This document shows positions 61,278-64,000 of a stretch of DNA of 64,000 bases, in pieces (position 1 is the first letter of the stretch; each line of letters opens with the position of its first letter). Location of the stretch: the NCBI RefSeq assembly GCF_900101265.1, contig NZ_FMZS01000006.1:372001-436000 (forward strand), written 5' to 3'. The notes under the pieces were generated by a model, which was not told the DNA's origin, ran no database searches, and was given only the letters and a program-made list of their open reading frames with translations. Source of the stretch: Massilia sp. PDC64 (GTDB lineage Bacteria > Pseudomonadota > Gammaproteobacteria > Burkholderiales > Burkholderiaceae_D). The position numbers and the translations under genes were made by a program.

Positions 61278-61409
61278 AAAGGAGGCATGATTATAGCGAC
61301 GGGTTTGCGAAGCCGCAAGTCCTGTCGAGCAATTTCTGGCAAGAGTTAGGACAGGATGCCCGTCCCGTTCGCCCGAAGCAGCCACGGTGATGGGTCTATA
61401 ATGTTCATC

Positions 61410-62648
61410 ATGAGCACACAGACCACTTCCCCCGCACATCACCGCAACGTCGCCCGCCGCAGCGACATCTGCATCGTCGGCAACGGCGCCATCGCCAAGA
61501 CGGCGGCCCTGGGCCTGTCGCAGGCTGGGCACAGCGTCACCCTGCTCGTGCCGCCCGCGCGCCCGGACGCAGCGGAAGCACCGACCGGGGGCGAGAAACC
61601 CTGGGACGTGCGCGTCTATGCACTCAATCACACGGCGCATACGCTGTTGTCGTCGCTGAAGGTCTGGGGCGCGCTCGACATGGCGCGCGTGGCACCCGTC
61701 GACGCGATGGACGTGCAGGGCGACGGGGAGCATGGCGGCCACCTCGGTTTCGACGCGTTCGGCGCCCATGCTGGCTCGCTCGCGTGGATCGTCGAGGACA
61801 GCAACCTGAACCAGGCGCTCGACGCGGCGCTGCGCTTCGCCCAGAACGTCGAGACCGTCACCGGACGCGCCTGCCGCATCGTGAGCAGCGCGGAGGACGT
61901 CGAGGTCGAGCTGGAAGACGGCAAGGTGCTTGCGGCCCAGCTGCTGGTCGGCGCCGACGGCCGCGATTCCTGGGTGCGCGGGCAGTGCGACATCGGCATC
62001 GATTACCGCTCGTACCACCAGCGCGCCATCGTCGCCAATTTCTCGTGCGAAAAGCCCCATCACAACGTGGCCTATCAATGGTTCACGTGCAAGGATGGCA
62101 TCATCGCGCTGCTGCCGCTGCCGGGCAACAAGGTGTCGCTCGTGTGGTCCGCGCCGGACACGCTGGCGGACACCATCATGAACGAATCCCTGGGCGAACT
62201 GGCGATCCGCCTGGGCGAGTATTCGGAGAACAAGCTGGGCCTGCTGAAGCCGCTGCAGCCGGAAGACGTCAAGGCGATCCCGCTGGCGCTCGTGCGTCCG
62301 CACGCGATCACGGCGCCGCGCGTGGCGCTCATCGGCGATGCGGCCCATGCCGTGCATCCGCTGGCCGGGCACGGCATGAACCTGGGCTTCGGCGACATCA
62401 ATGCGCTGCTGGACACGATCGCCGCGCGCGACGCCCACCAGGGCCTGGGCGACGAGCGCGTGCTGGCGCGCTACGCCCGCGCACGCAAGGAAGACGTGTT
62501 GCTGATGCAACTCGCGACGGATGGCCTGGAGCGCCTGTTCGGCGCAAATCTGGAGCCGGTGCGCGTCGTTCGCAATTTAGGATTAAACTTGCTGGATAAG
62601 TTGCCTCTGGTCAAGCGACGGCTGATCGCCCATGCGATGGGCAGGTAA
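61410..62648 (+). CDS. UbiH/UbiF/VisC-family FAD-dependent hydroxylase
   Basis: A 412-residue flavin monooxygenase. The FAD-binding start is DICIVGNGAIAKTAALGLSQAG, then VRVYALNHTAHTLL, the GADGRDSWVR motif, and the second FAD motif ALIGDAAHAVHPLAGHGMNLG. This matches ubiquinone-ring hydroxylases. In beta-proteobacteria a gene of this kind commonly sits before a dsbC homologue, as here. ATG at 61410 was used; ATG at 61401 is an alternative. TATAAT lies directly over 61397-61402, so the mRNA may start very near the ATG. No Shine-Dalgarno sequence is visible. Confidence 0.9.
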   Translation: MSTQTTSPAHHRNVARRSDICIVGNGAIAKTAALGLSQAGHSVTLLVPPARPDAAEAPTGGEKPWDVRVYALNHTAHTLLSSLKVWGALDMARVAPVDAMDVQGDGEHGGHLGFDAFGAHAGSLAWIVEDSNLNQALDAALRFAQNVETVTGRACRIVSSAEDVEVELEDGKVLAAQLLVGADGRDSWVRGQCDIGIDYRSYHQRAIVANFSCEKPHHNVAYQWFTCKDGIIALLPLPGNKVSLVWSAPDTLADTIMNESLGELAIRLGEYSENKLGLLKPLQPEDVKAIPLALVRPHAITAPRVALIGDAAHAVHPLAGHGMNLGFGDINALLDTIAARDAHQGLGDERVLARYARARKEDVLLMQLATDGLERLFGANLEPVRVVRNLGLNLLDKLPLVKRRLIAHAMGR

Positions 62649-62675
62649 CGTGGCACATCTTTAAGGAATTCACTC

Positions 62676-63398
62676 ATGGGTAAAACGAAGCTCGCCGTCC
62701 TGCTGGCGACCGGCCTGATCACGTCGTGCGTCGGTGCGCAGAACTCGGTCGAGGCGAACATCAAGAAGGCGATCGAACCGCGCCTGGGCGGCGCCAAGAT
62801 CGAGTCGATCAAGGAAACGCCGTACGCCGGGCTGTACGAACTGCGCGTCGCCGGCGACATCCTGTACACGGACAAGAAGGGCGAATACCTGATCATCGGC
62901 CACGTGTACGATGCCAAGACGACGCGCGACCTGACCCGCGAGCGCATCGACGACATCAACAAGATCAAGTTCTCCGACCTGCCGCTGAACGACGCCATCA
63001 AGCAGGTCAAGGGCGACGGCAAGCGCGTGATCGCCGTGTTCGAAGACCCGAACTGCGGCTACTGCAAGCGCCTGCGCCAGACGACGCTGAAGGACATGGA
63101 CAACGTGACGATCTACACGTTCCTGTACAACATCCTGTCGCCGGACTCGTTCGAGAAATCGAAGAACGTCTGGTGCGCCCCGGACCGCGCCAAGGCCTGG
63201 GATGACTGGATGATCAACAACAAGCCGGCACCGGCCGCGCCGGCGAAATGCGAGTCGCCGAACGAGAGGGTGCTGGCACTCGGCCAGAAGCTGCACATCA
63301 CCGGCACGCCGGCGATCTTCTTCTCGGACGGCAGCCGGATTCCGGGCGCCGTCGACCAGAAGACGCTCGAGGCCAAACTGGCCACCCTCAAGCAGTAA
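62676..63398 (+). CDS. dsbC: DsbC-family thiol:disulfide isomerase
   Basis: A 240-residue periplasmic protein (signal peptide ending near SCVGA, residue ~21). The N-terminal dimer domain is followed by a thioredoxin fold with the active site CGYC ([13 protein letters not shown]) and the cis-proline TGTPAIFF. A second Cys pair ([13 protein letters not shown]) is normal for DsbC. It fixes wrong disulfides in exported proteins, which fits the many Cys-containing secreted proteins here. It follows the hydroxylase by 27 bases and is closed by a good terminator. Confidence 0.94.
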   Translation: MGKTKLAVLLATGLITSCVGAQNSVEANIKKAIEPRLGGAKIESIKETPYAGLYELRVAGDILYTDKKGEYLIIGHVYDAKTTRDLTRERIDDINKIKFSDLPLNDAIKQVKGDGKRVIAVFEDPNCGYCKRLRQTTLKDMDNVTIYTFLYNILSPDSFEKSKNVWCAPDRAKAWDDWMINNKPAPAAPAKCESPNERVLALGQKLHITGTPAIFFSDGSRIPGAVDQKTLEAKLATLKQ

Positions 63399-63414
63399 GA
63401 AGTAAAACGAAAAG

Positions 63415-63435
63415 CCCGGCACCGCCGGGTTTTTT
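63415..63435 (+). terminator. Rho-independent terminator after dsbC
   Basis: CCCGGC/GCCGGG stem of 6 bp with a 3-base loop and six T following. It separates dsbC from the molybdenum hydroxylase operon. Confidence 0.9.
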
Positions 63436-63472
63436 ACGCCGTCACACAATAAACCAGAACAAGGGAGAAGAC

Positions 63473-63931
63473 ATGCTCACACTGAACATCAACGGGCGCG
63501 ACGTCCAGGTCGACGCCGATCCCTCCACGCCCATCCTGTGGACCCTGCGCGACAACCTGAACATGACCGGCACCAAGTTCGGCTGCGGCGCCGCCCTGTG
63601 CGGCGCATGCACCGTCCACCTGGACGGCCAGGCGATCCGTTCCTGCGTCACGCCGATCTCCGCCGCCGCGGGGCACAAGATCACGACCATCGAAGCGATG
63701 GAAACCGACAAGGTCGGCAAGGCCGTGCAGGACGCCTGGGTCAAGCACGACGTCCCGCAATGCGGCTATTGCCAGAGCGGCCAGGTGATGAGCGCCGCGG
63801 CCCTGCTGCGCGTGAACAAGAAGCCGACGGACACCGACATCGACAACGCCATGAGCGGCAATATCTGCCGTTGCGGCACCTACCAACGCATCCGCGCGGC
63901 CATCAAGGATGCCGCCAAGACCCTGGCGTAA
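63473..63931 (+). CDS. (2Fe-2S) subunit of a molybdenum hydroxylase (IorA/CoxS-like)
   Basis: A 152-residue iron-sulfur subunit of the xanthine dehydrogenase family. The plant-ferredoxin-type cluster has [15 protein letters not shown] and the helical-domain cluster has [10 protein letters not shown] and [10 protein letters not shown]. This is the usual small subunit that passes electrons from the molybdopterin site. Relatives include isoquinoline 1-oxidoreductase and aldehyde oxidases. AGGGAG is 5 bases before the ATG. The large subunit follows. Confidence 0.93.
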   Translation: MLTLNINGRDVQVDADPSTPILWTLRDNLNMTGTKFGCGAALCGACTVHLDGQAIRSCVTPISAAAGHKITTIEAMETDKVGKAVQDAWVKHDVPQCGYCQSGQVMSAAALLRVNKKPTDTDIDNAMSGNICRCGTYQRIRAAIKDAAKTLA

Positions 63932-63941
63932 GGAGGCGCGC

Positions 63942-64000
63942 ATGCTTTTCGACCAAGTGAAAAACGTGACGCCCGCTGGCGTCTCCCGCCGCGGTTTCCT
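63942..64000 (+). CDS. Molybdopterin-binding large subunit (cut by window edge)
   Basis: Only the first 19 codons are seen: MLFDQVKNVTPAGVSRRGF. AGGAGG is 5 bases before the ATG, right after the small subunit stop. The SRRGF twin-arginine is typical of IorB-type large subunits that are exported by Tat, which fits the small subunit ahead of it. Type is inferred from context. Confidence 0.7.
   Translation, partial: MLFDQVKNVTPAGVSRRGF

Noticed and set aside
61397..61402. TATAAT above the UbiH-like gene as a leaderless promoter
   Set aside because: It lies so close to the ATG that a leaderless message is possible, but no -35 is seen and the alternative ATG overlaps it, so it is not listed as a promoter.
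1..64000. CRISPR arrays, insertion sequences, rRNA, replication origin
   Set aside because: No regularly spaced repeats, transposase motifs, rRNA-like sequence, or DnaA-box clusters were seen.

Overview
The window is high-GC bacterial DNA that looks like a chromosome segment from a beta-proteobacterium of the Oxalobacteraceae, most like the Massilia/Telluria/Duganella group. This is inferred from gene content and style: PEP-CTERM proteins, a QFxxD-type PEP-CTERM protein beside a large subtilase, a UbiH-type hydroxylase followed by DsbC, a pectate lyase, and many secreted enzymes. No insertion sequence, prophage or CRISPR array was seen. About 60 genes and two identical tRNA-Phe genes are supported.

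Region 1 (1-21011) is a glycan and secretion locus. On the left edge a type I secretion ATPase/permease (partial) and its HlyD adaptor run on the + strand and end at a bidirectional terminator. Facing them is a tightly packed minus-strand run of 16 genes (21011 down to 2458), most joined by overlaps or gaps of under 20 bases. In transcription order it encodes an O-GlcNAc-transferase-like protein with TPRs, a glycosyltransferase/methyltransferase fusion, a GT2, and an FdtA/FdtB/FdtC set for a dTDP-3-acetamido-3,6-dideoxyhexose. Next come RfbF/RfbG/RfbH for a CDP-3,6-dideoxy-4-ketohexose, a thiamine-diphosphate enzyme plus a reductase resembling the YerE/YerF branched-sugar pair, and an acylating acetaldehyde dehydrogenase plus 4-hydroxy-2-oxovalerate aldolase pair. 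An SDR epimerase, another GT2 and an FkbH-like protein finish it. The aldolase/dehydrogenase pair is normally catabolic. Here it sits between CDP-sugar genes, which suggests that it supplies a 2-oxo acid for an unusual branched-chain sugar. This is the most novel feature of the window.

Region 2 (21012-34600) starts with a 493-base AT-rich divergent promoter region, then a PEP-CTERM protein and a plant-type subtilase. It continues with a small cysteine-rich protein, an MGDG-synthase-like glycosyltransferase with a membrane partner, a HAD phosphatase, an LpxO-like lipid A hydroxylase, a lipoprotein phosphodiesterase operon, a GH39 glycosidase with a striking inverted repeat at its start codon, and YjdM.

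Region 3 (34674-49338) is mostly housekeeping and stress: a PAS-GGDEF-EAL protein, tRNA-Phe, a thioesterase, a chemoreceptor with a C-terminal WEEF tail, a catalase with an OxyR-like site, an OhrR/Ohr pair with a clear operator, a CAP-domain protein, an M13 peptidase, a LivJ-like binding protein and small proteins.

Region 4 (49335-64000) holds a zinc-ribbon/SPFH pair, a 25-residue membrane protein with its own ribosome-binding site and terminator, a second Ohr with a secreted hydrolase, a carboxylesterase, a methyltransferase, an AraC regulator, and a Tat-exported hydrolase whose 3' end becomes AT-rich. It then has a second PEP-CTERM gene behind a consensus sigma-54 promoter, a pectate lyase behind a FadR/GntR-like operator, a second tRNA-Phe, UbiH-like and DsbC genes, and the start of a molybdenum hydroxylase operon with a Tat-type large subunit cut by the window edge.
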